DNA of 64,000 nt from CAYRCU01 sp964422865 (GCA_964422865.1 CAYRCU010000002.1:14071-78070), one strand, 5' to 3'. Positions 40,569 to 50,258 are shown, counted from the first letter of the stretch. Program-made: numbers and translations. Notes: a model not told the origin generated them from the sequence alone.

Positions 40569-41354
40569 GTGAGAGGAAAAAATTCATTTAACAAGATAGA
40601 AAAACTGACTCCGATCTTGTTAATTTTAGTTATAGGAATGGCTTTTGCTGTTGGTGTGTTGTGGCAGAAGGTGAGTGTACTTGAGGAAGGGGGAGTGAGT
40701 GGAAACGGGGCAATAGGGACTGGCAGTGCAGCTCCTGCGTTTAAGAAGGAACCCGCTGATGGCAAGCTTTCAGATGAGGTTGCCAAAAAAGTTCCACAGG
40801 TCAATGCGATAAATGAAAAATTGGAATCTTCAGAATCTCTTTCTGATCATGTGCGTGGAAACAAAGATGCCAAGGTAAAGTTAATAGAGTATTCTGATTA
40901 TTATTGTCCGTTTTGCAAACGGTTTCATCCTACTGCAAAACGAGTATTAGAGGAGTATGGGGACCGTGTTGCTTGGGTATACAGGCATTTTCCTCTTGAT
41001 ACACTTCATCCTAATGCCAGAGCTGTGGCTGAGATTTCTGAGTGCGTTGCTTTTATTGGAGGGGAAAGTAAGTTTTGGGAGTTTACAGACAAAATTTATG
41101 ATGAGTTACCTGAGGGCGTGGAAGGTGCTTTTAATATAGCATCTGGTTTGGGGCTAGATAGGACAGATGTTGAGGGTTGCTACAATGAAGGCAAGTTTAA
41201 GGAGAGAGTTAACAGAATGTATCAGGGTGGTGTTGATGCGGGAATAACCGGTACACCTGGAAATATAGTAATAAACGATAAAGGGGATAGTTGGCTTGTT
41301 CCTGGAGCAGTTCCTTTTGAGAACCTGAAGACTATTTTAGATCAGGCGCTTTGA
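40569..41354 (+). CDS. Exported DsbA-like thiol-disulfide oxidoreductase
   Basis: 261 aa from the GTG at 40569. One N-terminal membrane anchor (LTPILLILVIGMAFAVGVLW) and a linker, then a thioredoxin-like domain: IEYSDYYCPFCKRFHPTAKR (CPFC) and ITGTPGNIVIN (cis-Pro loop), the pattern of the DsbA/DsbG-like thioredoxin_4 family. It would form or isomerise disulfides in exported proteins. Starts 12 nt after trxB. Confidence 0.9.
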   Translation: MRGKNSFNKIEKLTPILLILVIGMAFAVGVLWQKVSVLEEGGVSGNGAIGTGSAAPAFKKEPADGKLSDEVAKKVPQVNAINEKLESSESLSDHVRGNKDAKVKLIEYSDYYCPFCKRFHPTAKRVLEEYGDRVAWVYRHFPLDTLHPNARAVAEISECVAFIGGESKFWEFTDKIYDELPEGVEGAFNIASGLGLDRTDVEGCYNEGKFKERVNRMYQGGVDAGITGTPGNIVINDKGDSWLVPGAVPFENLKTILDQAL

Positions 41355-41358
41355 GTAG

Positions 41359-41883
41359 TTAAAGTTTTTCTATTATTTTATACGCAACGATTGCTGCTGA
41401 ACCCCAGACGTTAAATGAATGGTTTATTCCGAGCATGGGCAACTCGACTATGATATCTGCTTCCTTTAGAACTTTGGTGCTGACCCCTTTTGTTTCATGA
41501 CCTACAACGATGGCAACGGGAAAGTTTGGGGAAAGATCTTTTGGGGGAATAGACCCTTTCCACTGTTCAACGGCGATTATTTGAACGCCTTGTTTTTTGA
41601 GCTTTTTGACTGTTTTGAGGATAGAATTTGAATGTTCCCATGGGACCCAATTTTCTGTTCCTACAGCGGCTTTGTGGATGCGAGAACTGGGGGGAGTTTC
41701 CATGTTACCACAGAGAAACATTTTTTGGGCGGCTACGGCGTCGGCAAGACGGAACATGCTTCCAATGTTGTAGGTATCCAGGATTTCGTCCAAGACAAAA
41801 TATATCGGGTTTCTTTTTATTTGTTCAAGCTCTTCTGTGGAAGGAGAGGAGACCCTTAAGTTTTTTGCTTTTAATTTGTTCAT
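41359..41883 (-). CDS. SpoU/TrmH-family RNA 2'-O-ribose methyltransferase
   Basis: 174 aa, only the catalytic knot (SPOUT) domain. Motif 1 DTYNIGSMFRLADA, motif 2 VVGHETKGVS and motif 3 LPMLGINHSFNVWGSAAI are all present, including the Arg and the knot Asn. It methylates a ribose in tRNA or rRNA using SAM; the target is not predictable. Convergent with the DsbA-like gene (4-nt gap). Confidence 0.92.
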   Translation of the reverse strand: MNKLKAKNLRVSSPSTEELEQIKRNPIYFVLDEILDTYNIGSMFRLADAVAAQKMFLCGNMETPPSSRIHKAAVGTENWVPWEHSNSILKTVKKLKKQGVQIIAVEQWKGSIPPKDLSPNFPVAIVVGHETKGVSTKVLKEADIIVELPMLGINHSFNVWGSAAIVAYKIIEKL

Positions 41884-41970
41884 ATGTTTTTCTTTCCAAG
41901 TGTATCACAATTGAGGCTGGAGATGGAGAGATTTACTGCACGGCTCTGTGGTATATAGTAATGAAATTGA

Positions 41971-41976
41971 TATAAT
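41971..41976 (+). promoter_or_regulatory. -10 element before the kinase-like gene
   Basis: TATAAT 15 nt before the ATG at 41992; a transcript would have a leader of about 8 nt. Confidence 0.45.
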
Positions 41977-41991
41977 AGGGTATAGCTGATA

Positions 41992-42873
41992 ATGGCAGAA
42001 ACTGCAGTTAGTGGAAAACCAGAATCCTCGTTATTGAGAAAGGTTGGTGTTTATGGAAGAAAATTTCGTCGAGCAATTGAGCATGTTGTTGTTGACAAAG
42101 AAGGTCCTGTAGAAATTAGTAAATCATTTTCTACTTTGTTAGCTGTTGGCAGCACCAAATATGAAAGAACGGTTGCTGCTCTCGAGATAATTACTGGACT
42201 GACCGGTCGAATCCCTGCGGGGATGCTTAGAGAACGATATGCTTACAAGCAAGATTTAATGCCGTTTAGTCCGGAAGATTATGCTCTGAAGGATAAAATA
42301 GGATTTGGGGGTGTGAATGATGTATTTTTGTTGCAATCGAACAAGGAAGGTGTTCGATCTTATGTGTTAAAGGTAAATTTGTGTGAATGGGGAAGTGGGA
42401 TTAAGGATCTTCTTTCTGTCGCGAAGGAACAAAAAAAAGAATATGAGAGAATCTCTACGGTATATGAGGGTATACCGGGTTTGGTTCCGGGAGAGCATTA
42501 TTTGATAATGCATGGACCAAGTATGGGGAGGCCGGTGTTTGCTATGATTCAACCATTTGTTGAGGGGGAAATAAGGGACGTTTTTGTGGATTTTAAGAAA
42601 GATGAGCTTTTGGATCTTTTGCGAAAAAACAGATCATTGGCGTGTCAATTTGCAATGTTTGCCGAGGCTACGAGGGCAGATGGATCTTTGATCGAAAATG
42701 AACTGGATTTGCTTGGTATGAACAATCTGGCGATAGTTGGTGATGAGGGAGATGAAAGACTACTTTTACTTGATCCTCATTTTCGGTCAAGTAGGTCAAG
42801 AAGTACGGAAGCGAGAGAGCAGATTGAGAAGCGGATGGGTTATATAGAAGAATTGGTCAGGGCTTCAAGTTGA
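41992..42873 (+). CDS. Kinase-fold-like hypothetical protein
   Basis: 293 aa, not clearly assigned. Residues ~98-125 (LKDKIGFGGVNDVFLL...YVLKVNL) look like a glycine-rich loop followed by a VLK lysine; later ENELDLLGMNNLAIVG and ERLLLLDPHF could correspond to a catalytic loop and DFG-like segment. The order fits a diverged protein-kinase/aminoglycoside-phosphotransferase fold, but the HRD-type Asp is not evident, so it may be a pseudokinase. The first ~90 residues have no recognisable domain. It stands alone between a methylase and tRNA genes. Confidence 0.6.
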   Translation: MAETAVSGKPESSLLRKVGVYGRKFRRAIEHVVVDKEGPVEISKSFSTLLAVGSTKYERTVAALEIITGLTGRIPAGMLRERYAYKQDLMPFSPEDYALKDKIGFGGVNDVFLLQSNKEGVRSYVLKVNLCEWGSGIKDLLSVAKEQKKEYERISTVYEGIPGLVPGEHYLIMHGPSMGRPVFAMIQPFVEGEIRDVFVDFKKDELLDLLRKNRSLACQFAMFAEATRADGSLIENELDLLGMNNLAIVGDEGDERLLLLDPHFRSSRSRSTEAREQIEKRMGYIEELVRASS

Positions 42874-42899
42874 AATATGTTCTTGCGATTTAGGATGTG

Positions 42900-42970
42900 C
42901 TGCGGAGCAGGGATTTGAACCCCAATTTTCGCTTCCAAAGAGCGACGTGCTACCATTACACCACTCCGCA
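42900..42970 (-). tRNA. tRNA-Gln (UUG)
   Basis: Minus strand: acceptor TGCGGAG/CTCCGCA, anticodon stem TCGCT/AGCGA with loop CTTTGGA (TTG), T arm GGGG-TTCAAAT-CCC type, discriminator G. No CCA encoded. Confidence 0.9.
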
Positions 42971-43044
42971 TTGATTGCAAGAAACTTTTAGTTCAATTGA
43001 ATTGTATTTGATTAGTGTTGTTGTTGAAAATGTTATCTTTTTGG

Positions 43045-43116
43045 TGAGCCCGGGAGGATTCGAACCTCCAACCATCAGCTTAAAAGGCTGTTGCTCTGCC
43101 GTTGAGCTACGGGCCC
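43045..43116 (-). tRNA. tRNA-Lys (UUU)
   Basis: Minus strand: acceptor GGGCCCG/CGGGCTC, D stem GCTC/GAGC, loop CTTTTAA (TTT) on stem CAGC/GCTG, T arm GGAGG-TTCGAAT-CCTCC, discriminator A, no CCA. Confidence 0.92.
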
Positions 43117-43243
43117 TCCGATCGAGCTTTATGAGAGCTTGGAGTATTATACATGTTGGTTTTGTTTGGCTCAATCTGTCGTATTGTTTACGCAATGCGG
43201 GAACTTGACAGTGGAGATGTGCTTGGTTAGGATGGAGTTGGAT

Positions 43244-43933
43244 ATGAGGAATTCTTCTCAGACTGGTTTTGCTGCGTTGGCAATTTTGGGAATACTTGCT
43301 CTTATTGGTGTGGGTGCTGTGGGTACCACTGCTGCTTCGGATAGTGCCAGGCCGGGAGATGTGTTGTATGGTGTTGACCGGGCGATTGAAGGTGTTAGGC
43401 TTGCCTTTGCTAATTCTCCTGAGGCTCGAGCTAGAGTTCAAAGCGAACTTGCCCTGGAAAGATTGGAAGAAGCGCAATCATTGGCGAACGAAGTGGGTCG
43501 TACTGCCCATCTTGAGGAAGCTTTAGTGAGGGCACAGACACATCTTGCCAGTGCTCAGGCTAGAGCGGAGGAGGCTCAGGCACGAGGTGTGGATGTTGAT
43601 GAAGTTTTGGCTCTTTTGGCGGAGAATTCTGTTAGGCTTCAGGAGAATTTAGCCGAAGTATATGAAAAGGCACCTGAGCAGGCGCAGCCTGCGATTGAGC
43701 GAGCGATGGAGGCTACTCAGAGAGGTTTTACTGAGGCAGCAGGTGCTGTTTCGAACCAAAAACGAGAGAGTCTTCTTGAGGATTCGCTTAACAGACTGGA
43801 GAATGCTAGGGAGAGGGTGGAGGAGCAGGGTATGGAGTTGCCTGAGATTGAAATTCCAGAAGTTGAGCCGGGAGTAGGAGTTGAAGATGGTGTTCCCGCC
43901 GATGTCTCCAGGGGTAGGCCGTTGTTGCGCTGA
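43244..43933 (+). CDS. DUF5667-type secreted helical protein
   Basis: 229 aa from the ATG at 43244 (GGAG seven nt upstream; ATGs at 43139 and 43232 are alternatives). N-terminal membrane/signal segment (FAALAILGILALIGVGAVG), then ARPGDVLYGVDRAIEGVRLAF, the DUF5667 entry motif, and a long Ala/Glu-rich antiparallel helical region (ALVRAQTHLASAQARAEEAQAR). Same family as 14152-14769. Likely extracytoplasmic; function unknown. Confidence 0.8.
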   Translation: MRNSSQTGFAALAILGILALIGVGAVGTTAASDSARPGDVLYGVDRAIEGVRLAFANSPEARARVQSELALERLEEAQSLANEVGRTAHLEEALVRAQTHLASAQARAEEAQARGVDVDEVLALLAENSVRLQENLAEVYEKAPEQAQPAIERAMEATQRGFTEAAGAVSNQKRESLLEDSLNRLENARERVEEQGMELPEIEIPEVEPGVGVEDGVPADVSRGRPLLR

Positions 43934-43961
43934 ACACTTCCGAGTGGTAGATTTGGTTGTA

Positions 43962-44210
43962 ATGGTAGAGCGTTTTGTTTCGGAAGATTTTGTGGTTTTA
44001 GCGTGTCCGGTTGCTGATGGTTTTCCGCCCTGTTGCAGAGGTTGCGGCGGTGGCTGGCCGGGTACAAAGGCGACGACGAGGAACCTTACTGAGGCTGTGG
44101 TGAAGGAGAGATTAGATCCAAATAAGCTGGGTTGTCAGCCATTGGTTGATAGAGCTAGAGCAGGTATAAATGAACTTAAGAGAGCTTCTTTAGTATCAAA
44201 ATCTAGGTGA
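43962..44210 (+). CDS. Doubtful small Cys-rich ORF
   Basis: 82 aa if real. LACPVADGFPPCCRGCGGGWPG has four cysteines close together, the rest is polar (TTRNLTEAVVKERLDPNKLG). No Shine-Dalgarno or -10 at useful distance, and its last codons overlap the tRNA-Glu 3' end on the other strand. Listed because the 270-nt stretch otherwise has no gene. Confidence 0.3.
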   Translation: MVERFVSEDFVVLACPVADGFPPCCRGCGGGWPGTKATTRNLTEAVVKERLDPNKLGCQPLVDRARAGINELKRASLVSKSR

Positions 44211-44280
44211 CCCCACAGGGAATCGAACCCTGATTTGCACCTTGAAAGAGTGCCGTCCTAAACCGTTAGACGATGGGGCC
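44208..44280 (-). tRNA. tRNA-Glu (UUC)
   Basis: Minus strand: acceptor GGCCCCA/TGGGGTC, anticodon stem GCACT/GGTGC with loop CTTTCAA (TTC), T arm CAGGG-TTCGATT-CCCTG, discriminator A; no CCA. The first 14 nt are duplicated upstream (see 44281-44349). Confidence 0.92.
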
Positions 44281-44349
44281 TGAAATGTTCATGCATACCC
44301 ATCGTCATGCGGTGCAAGCACCTGTATTTTCAATATAGACGATGGGGCC
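44281..44349 (-). repeat. Foldback duplication of the tRNA-Glu 5' end
   Basis: Reading the minus strand, GGCCCCATCGTCTA (44336-44349) is an exact copy of the first 14 nt of tRNA-Glu, followed by a perfect small hairpin GGTGC-TT-GCACC (44311-44322), then GACGATGGG (44298-44306), the inverted copy of CCCATCGTC, then the true tRNA. The arrangement is direct-inverted-direct. Confidence 0.88.
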
Positions 44350-44483
44350 AATAAACACACAGTAGTTTATCAATTTTGTGGTCTTGAGACAAATTTATTT
44401 CCTTATTTTGGGCGAGTAATTGAGTATTTTGAAGATAGAATTTTTTAATAATTATACTGCGTGTAAGCTTGTGCTTTATGAGT

Positions 44484-44489
44484 TATAAT
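44484..44489 (+). promoter_or_regulatory. -10 element for leaderless HTH gene
   Basis: Perfect TATAAT 8 nt before the GTG at 44498. Confidence 0.5.
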
Positions 44490-44497
44490 TGTTTAAG

Positions 44498-44698
44498 GTG
44501 CGAGAGTTTTTGACGGTAGAGGAGGCAGCGAAATATCTTCAAGTGGGGGAGGAAACGGTTCGAAGATATATAAAGAGAAAAAAACTTCCCGCCGAGAAGT
44601 ATGCGGGGAAGTTTGGGGTTTACTTGATTAACAAGACGGATCTTCTGGAATTTAAGATTGAGAGGCTTCAAAAAAAGATGCTTCCTATCTTTGAGTGA
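44498..44698 (+). CDS. Excisionase/MerR-like helix-turn-helix protein
   Basis: 66 aa from the GTG at 44498, or 69 aa from a TTG at 44489. FLTVEEAAKYLQVGEETVRRYIKRKKLPAEKY is the DNA-binding domain of the excisionase family (HTH_17): helix, turn, recognition helix and the basic wing. The C-terminal ~20 residues form a helix. Such proteins act as small regulators or recombination directionality factors; no integrase lies next to it here. Confidence 0.85.
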   Translation: MREFLTVEEAAKYLQVGEETVRRYIKRKKLPAEKYAGKFGVYLINKTDLLEFKIERLQKKMLPIFE

Positions 44699-44703
44699 AA
44701 TAT

Positions 44704-44794
44704 GGTATACTGCTTACTGAGTTTCGCAAGGATTGGTGCTTCGGGAGGCAAGGACTTCTGAATGACATTCCCCAGGAGACATAAAGGAGGTGAG
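44704..44794 (+). promoter_or_regulatory. Leader of the RRM gene with strong Shine-Dalgarno
   Basis: A -10-like TATACT near 44705 is followed by an ~80-nt leader containing short inverted pieces and ending with AAAGGAGGTGA (44784-44794), the strongest ribosome site in the window. A structured leader is possible, as for cold-inducible RNA-binding proteins elsewhere. Confidence 0.4.
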
Positions 44795-44799
44795 TAGAT

Positions 44800-45066
44800 T
44801 TGCAAAATAATAAAAAGCTTTATGTAGGTAATTTGCCTTGGACTATTCGCACGGAGGAATTAAGAAACCTTTTTGTTGAATTTGGTGAGATTGTTGATGT
44901 TATTGTGCTTACTGACAAATACACCGGAAAGAGCAAGGGTTTTGGTTTTGTGGAGTTTGCTACGGAAGAAATGGCAAAAGCTGCTATGGATGCCACTAAC
45001 GGGAAAGACATTGAAGGAAGAAAAATAATTGTTAATGTAGCTAAACCTGCACCTGCGAGAGAATAA
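44800..45066 (+). CDS. RRM-domain RNA-binding protein
   Basis: 88 aa from a TTG at 44800, chosen because AAAGGAGGTGA sits 5 nt upstream and the protein then begins with the first RRM strand. LYVGNLPW is RNP2 and KGFGFVEF is RNP1. The single-RRM form without a Gly-rich tail resembles bacterial/cyanobacterial Rbp proteins. It binds single-stranded RNA and is positioned 0.25 kb upstream of 16S rRNA on the same strand. Confidence 0.93.
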   Translation: MQNNKKLYVGNLPWTIRTEELRNLFVEFGEIVDVIVLTDKYTGKSKGFGFVEFATEEMAKAAMDATNGKDIEGRKIIVNVAKPAPARE

Positions 45067-45080
45067 GAGTGTTTGAGGGG

Positions 45081-45190
45081 TAGACAGGTGTGTTTGTGGG
45101 TGATATAATTGCCTCGCCCAAATGGATTAAATGAGAGAAAAAGCTTGAGAATTGGTTTGGGCTCGCCATTTGGGTGGGCTTTTATTTTTT
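45081..45190 (+). ncRNA. Promoter followed at once by a long hairpin and U-tract (small RNA or attenuator)
   Basis: TAGACA (45081-45086), 17-nt spacer, TATAAT (45104-45109). The RNA would start at about 45116 within GCCTCGCCCAAATGG (45111-45125), which pairs with CCATTTGGGTGGGC (45166-45179), followed by a T-rich run (45180-45190). TTTGGGC at 45156-45162 offers an alternative partner for GCCCAAA. It may also terminate the RRM mRNA. Confidence 0.5.
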
Positions 45191-45266
45191 GGGTTTATGG
45201 TTAGACAAAGAACTTTGACATCAGTATTTAATGTGTATTTCACTGGTTTTTTAATGAAATCAGTGG

Positions 45267-45285
45267 CTCAAGATACACTCAGAAG
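45267..45285 (+). promoter_or_regulatory. 5' arm of 16S rRNA processing stem
   Basis: CTCAAGATACACTCAGAAG is perfectly complementary over 19 nt to 46896-46914 on the far side of the 16S gene, forming the double-stranded stem cut by RNase III in pre-rRNA. Confidence 0.88.
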
Positions 45286-45310
45286 TGTAGAAGACGGATT
45301 TTCCGTCACA

Positions 45311-46797
<1,487 letters not shown>

Positions 46798-46895
46798 TAA
46801 GGAGTGTTTGGTCGTTAAGAACGACAACAACACCCGGTTTTAAGATCACGGTTTTTCCTTAAAAACCGAATCCGCTAGACACGGCGAGAAAGGTC

Positions 46896-46914
46896 GCTTC
46901 TGAGTGTATCTTGA
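46896..46914 (+). promoter_or_regulatory. 3' arm of 16S rRNA processing stem
   Basis: CTTCTGAGTGTATCTTGAG, exact reverse complement of 45267-45285. Confidence 0.88.
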
Positions 46915-46933
46915 GTAATTAGACAAAAGACAC

Positions 46934-46957
46934 CCCGTCTGTTAAGGCGGGTTTTTT
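46934..46957 (+). terminator. Intrinsic terminator after 16S rRNA
   Basis: CCCGTC-TGTTAA-GGCGGG stem-loop followed by TTTTTT. It closes the 16S transcription unit well before the 23S gene. Confidence 0.8.
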
Positions 46958-46959
46958 GT

Positions 46960-46965
46960 TATACT
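46960..46965 (+). promoter_or_regulatory. -10 element for leaderless transcript
   Basis: TATACT 6 nt before the ATG at 46972, immediately after the 16S terminator. Confidence 0.45.
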
Positions 46966-46971
46966 GCCCTA

Positions 46972-47994
46972 ATGGATGATACTGCCCGACCAAGAATGAT
47001 GGTTGAAGAGGTTCCTTCTGTGTTTCCGCAGCAAGAAGCTCAGGGGGTGGATGAAGTTGTTCAAAAGCTGCCTGTGGTATCTAAAAGGAGTTTTTCTTTT
47101 AGAGCATTGGTTTTTATAGTTCCGGGAGTTCTTCTTTTGGTTGCGATACTTGTTGGAATGTATTTGGCAGATATTTTTTTTGAGGGAAATGAACAAGTTG
47201 TTGTTACTTCAACCCCCTTTCCTTCTTTGATTCCTGCCACGCCTGTTGCTTCTTTGGCTCCTGTTTCAAAATTATTGCTATATGTAAATGGGGACGGGGG
47301 ATTTAAGTTTAGTTATTTGGATGATGTGGAGATCTTGGAATGTGCGGGTAGAGTGGAGTTGTTTGCTAATAAGAGTGTTCAGAAAACTTGTGAAGGAATG
47401 GGGGTTGTGTCGGTAATTTATGATGAGGATCAGTTTGAGTCAATTCAAGGGTTTGAGACAAGTGGGAAGGAGTTGGGGGAGAGAAAGTTGTTGGTGGTTT
47501 TGAGGGATGAGAGATATAGAAATGTTTATCAGAAGGTGGTGTTGAGTCTTAAGGCTTTAGTTGTTGATACTTCGGACTGGAGCTTGTATGAGAACGCTGT
47601 TGGAAAATACAGCTTTCTTTACCCCTCGGACTGGAAAGTTACGGAGCTTGAGAGTGGGAATGTTGTAGTTCAAAAAGATGAAGAGGAAAAGGACCACTGG
47701 ATTTATCTTGTTGAATATACGGGAAGTGTAAGTGATGCTGAGCTTACGGCTAGTGAGATTTCTTCTTCTACTGTTGGTTTGGCTGGTTGGGACGGAGTAC
47801 CCGAAGTGAATGTTCGCAATCTTTCCGGAGGGACAGCGCAGGTGATTGAAGGAAAGCTTGGAGATGTGTGGCAAGTGTATGTGGTTTTGTGGTACAAGGA
47901 CAGATTGTACCAAATGAGTTGGGTGGATACTTTGAGTAGACAGGAGAGTGCAAACTTTGAGGCGATTATATCCAGTTTTGAACTTGTGAATTAG
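46972..47994 (+). CDS. Membrane-anchored hypothetical protein with PsbP-like C-terminal region
   Basis: 340 aa. A cytoplasmic N-terminal ~45 residues, one membrane segment (ALVFIVPGVLLLVAILVGMYL), a Pro/Thr-rich linker (STPFPSLIPATPVASLAPV), then two beta-rich extracytoplasmic regions. KYSFLYPSDWKVTELESG is typical of PsbP/DcrB-like folds that many bacterial surface lipoproteins share. Function unknown. Its end overlaps the end of the convergent ATPase gene by 4 nt. Confidence 0.65.
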   Translation: MDDTARPRMMVEEVPSVFPQQEAQGVDEVVQKLPVVSKRSFSFRALVFIVPGVLLLVAILVGMYLADIFFEGNEQVVVTSTPFPSLIPATPVASLAPVSKLLLYVNGDGGFKFSYLDDVEILECAGRVELFANKSVQKTCEGMGVVSVIYDEDQFESIQGFETSGKELGERKLLVVLRDERYRNVYQKVVLSLKALVVDTSDWSLYENAVGKYSFLYPSDWKVTELESGNVVVQKDEEEKDHWIYLVEYTGSVSDAELTASEISSSTVGLAGWDGVPEVNVRNLSGGTAQVIEGKLGDVWQVYVVLWYKDRLYQMSWVDTLSRQESANFEAIISSFELVN

Positions 47995-50129
47995 TGATCT
48001 TTTGAAGATTTTTTACCCCAACGTTCTTGAGAGATTCTTATTACTTTACTTCTGTTTTGGTTTGCTGATGTTGGAAGCGGAAGAGTGTTGGCTAAAAACG
48101 GACGACTTGTATAGCCATCTATTGTAAGCTTTGCTGCTATTTGAAAGTTGTCCAGGTTTACAAGATCCTTTTTTTCGAAAACTTCTGCAAATTCTTTATA
48201 TAGCACTTCGGCGTCTTCAGCCCCTATGGCAAAGGAGATAAGAGAGCCTACGTTTCCAAGGATTGCTTTTTGCACTTCTTCTGGGATTTGGGCCATGTAT
48301 TGATTGGCAAGCATTAGGTTTAGGCGGTATTTTCTTGCTTCTGAAAGAATTTTAATGAATGATTCTGTAGCGAAGTTTTGAAACTCGTCAACGTAAAGAA
48401 AGAAGTCTGTGCGCTCTTCCATGGGGAAATTGACCCTGCGCATGGCTGCTAGTTGAAATTTTGTAATGAGAACTGCTCCCAGGAGTGCTGCGTTATCTTC
48501 ACCGAGACGACCTTGAGAGAGATTTGCCAGGAAGATTTTTTGATTATTCATTATGTCATCGAAATGAATTGTGCTTTTAGGGCTTCCGATGATACGACGA
48601 ATTAGGGGGGAGGTGACAAATTGTCCAACTTTGTTTTGAATAGGGGAAATGGCTTCTTTTTGGAGTCGGTCCGGCATTTTTTCATATTCTTGCTTCCAAA
48701 AGTGAATGAGACTTTGATCTTTGACTTGTTCGAGGGCCCTTGCTCTGTAGCGGGTATTTGCAAGAAGTTTTAGAACATCTTGCAGGGTTGCTCCGTTAAT
48801 GTGGGTGAGTGTTAAAAACGAGTTTCTGAGAATGTATTCCATACGAGCTGACCAAACATTGGCCCAGATTTTTGTGAATACTGCCATGAGTCCGGAGACA
48901 ACTAGCTCTGCTTCTTCTTGATTGGTGACTTCCAAGGGATTAATGACGATGGGTGACTGCCGATCTGAGGGATTAAAATAGATGGTGTCGTTTATTCTGT
49001 GACTTGGAATGTAGTTTAAGAGATCTTCACAAAGGTCGCCGTGAGGGTCAATTACACCAAGACCTCGGCTTTTTTTTATGTCGTCGATACACATGTTTGC
49101 GATGAGTGTGGATTTCCCTGTGCCGGTTTTTCCCACGACCCAAATATGGCGCCTTCGATCATTGTTTTTTATTCCAAAGATTGTGTCATGGTTTTTGAAT
49201 TGGGTGCGTGCAAAGAAGTTTACCAAAGCTTTTTCTTCAGTTGTTTTGTCGGTTGCGATTGGAAGGTTATCGGGAGCCTCGGAAAGGACGGAAGTCCCCC
49301 AGGCGATGGAGGCGGTTTTTACTTTTTCGCTGGGGAGGTGCCAGAGAGTAGCGAGCTCCATGATGTTTAGGATTTGTTTGTCGGTAACAGTTCTTTCAAG
49401 TAATGCTTTTTGAGACTTTGATTTTGATTCCAACAGGCCTCTTTTTTTAGTTACAAAGCTGTTTCCGTCGGATCGAGTGAATACTCCAAGAGCAGATGAA
49501 AGTTCCGTAAGGACCCTTTTGTTGTTTGAGGCGATGCGAAGGGAAACCAAAAAACCTGGGTAAGAAATTTTTTCTTTTATAATGGAAGCGTCCGGATGTG
49601 GGGAGTAAGTTCCATCCTCATTTTTTGTGCCGTGGTCCGCGTAACTTTGACCTGTGGATTGCCATTTGGTGCTTGTAGCCTCAAGGGCTAATTGGATTAT
49701 TGTTATTTCGGTGGGGTTACCTTTGGTGAGAATTGTGAGAAGGCTTGAGAGAGGATCGATATCGGTGAAATTTGTATAAGTAGCCAGAGGATAGTAATTA
49801 CCTCTTTTTAGAGTTAATTCTTTGATATAGAGCGGGGACTCGCTTTTTAGGGGATCTTGGGTTGGCTCTATTATTACAAGAGGGTATGATGATCGGATTT
49901 GAGCCTCTATAAATGGCAGTAGTTCAGTGTTACAGGTTATTTGAAAGTGGATTTGTTGGTTAATAAGGGCTATTTCGAGTGCAAGAGGGGCGGCGCGCTT
50001 GCCTTTGAGACGATCCAGATTCGAGACGCTGTTTATTTGGGTAAGGGTTGCCAGAAAAGTTTGAGCAGCTTCTGGTGTAACTTCTGTGTTCCTTGGTATT
50101 TTAAGAAAAAGAGTAGTGAGGTTTTGCAT
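47991..50129 (-). CDS. Soluble TraG/VirB4-like (DUF87-type) ATPase
   Basis: 712 aa, paralogue of 18716-21037 but without an N-terminal membrane segment. HIWVVGKTGTGKSTLIANM (Walker A), GLGVIDPHGDLCEDLLNYIP, TIYFNPSD and FFLYVDEFQNFATESFIKIL (Walker B) match block by block. A role in DNA or protein translocation is likely by family, but partner proteins are not visible. On the minus strand between 16S and 23S, with TATAAT 6 nt before its ATG. Confidence 0.88.
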   Translation of the reverse strand: MQNLTTLFLKIPRNTEVTPEAAQTFLATLTQINSVSNLDRLKGKRAAPLALEIALINQQIHFQITCNTELLPFIEAQIRSSYPLVIIEPTQDPLKSESPLYIKELTLKRGNYYPLATYTNFTDIDPLSSLLTILTKGNPTEITIIQLALEATSTKWQSTGQSYADHGTKNEDGTYSPHPDASIIKEKISYPGFLVSLRIASNNKRVLTELSSALGVFTRSDGNSFVTKKRGLLESKSKSQKALLERTVTDKQILNIMELATLWHLPSEKVKTASIAWGTSVLSEAPDNLPIATDKTTEEKALVNFFARTQFKNHDTIFGIKNNDRRRHIWVVGKTGTGKSTLIANMCIDDIKKSRGLGVIDPHGDLCEDLLNYIPSHRINDTIYFNPSDRQSPIVINPLEVTNQEEAELVVSGLMAVFTKIWANVWSARMEYILRNSFLTLTHINGATLQDVLKLLANTRYRARALEQVKDQSLIHFWKQEYEKMPDRLQKEAISPIQNKVGQFVTSPLIRRIIGSPKSTIHFDDIMNNQKIFLANLSQGRLGEDNAALLGAVLITKFQLAAMRRVNFPMEERTDFFLYVDEFQNFATESFIKILSEARKYRLNLMLANQYMAQIPEEVQKAILGNVGSLISFAIGAEDAEVLYKEFAEVFEKKDLVNLDNFQIAAKLTIDGYTSRPFLANTLPLPTSANQNRSKVIRISQERWGKKSSKDH

Positions 50130-50135
50130 ATAACT

Positions 50136-50141
50136 ATTATA
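50136..50141 (-). promoter_or_regulatory. -10 element for leaderless ATPase gene
   Basis: Minus-strand TATAAT, then AGTTAT, then ATG (50129). Confidence 0.55.
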
Positions 50142-50184
50142 TAAGTATATAGGGAAGAAGTAGTTGATGTGTAGGGTTTTTGGG

Positions 50185-50258
50185 TGGGCCTGTCAGGATT
50201 CGAACCTGAGACCTCCAAATTATCAGTTTGGCGCTCTAACCAACTGAGCTACAGGCCC
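50185..50258 (-). tRNA. tRNA-Ile (GAU)
   Basis: Minus strand: acceptor GGGCCTG/CAGGCCC, anticodon stem CCAAA/TTTGG with loop CTGATAA (GAT), T arm CAGG-TTCGAAT-CCTG, discriminator A. In many bacteria this tRNA lies inside the 16S-23S spacer in the same direction; here it is on the opposite strand. Confidence 0.93.
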
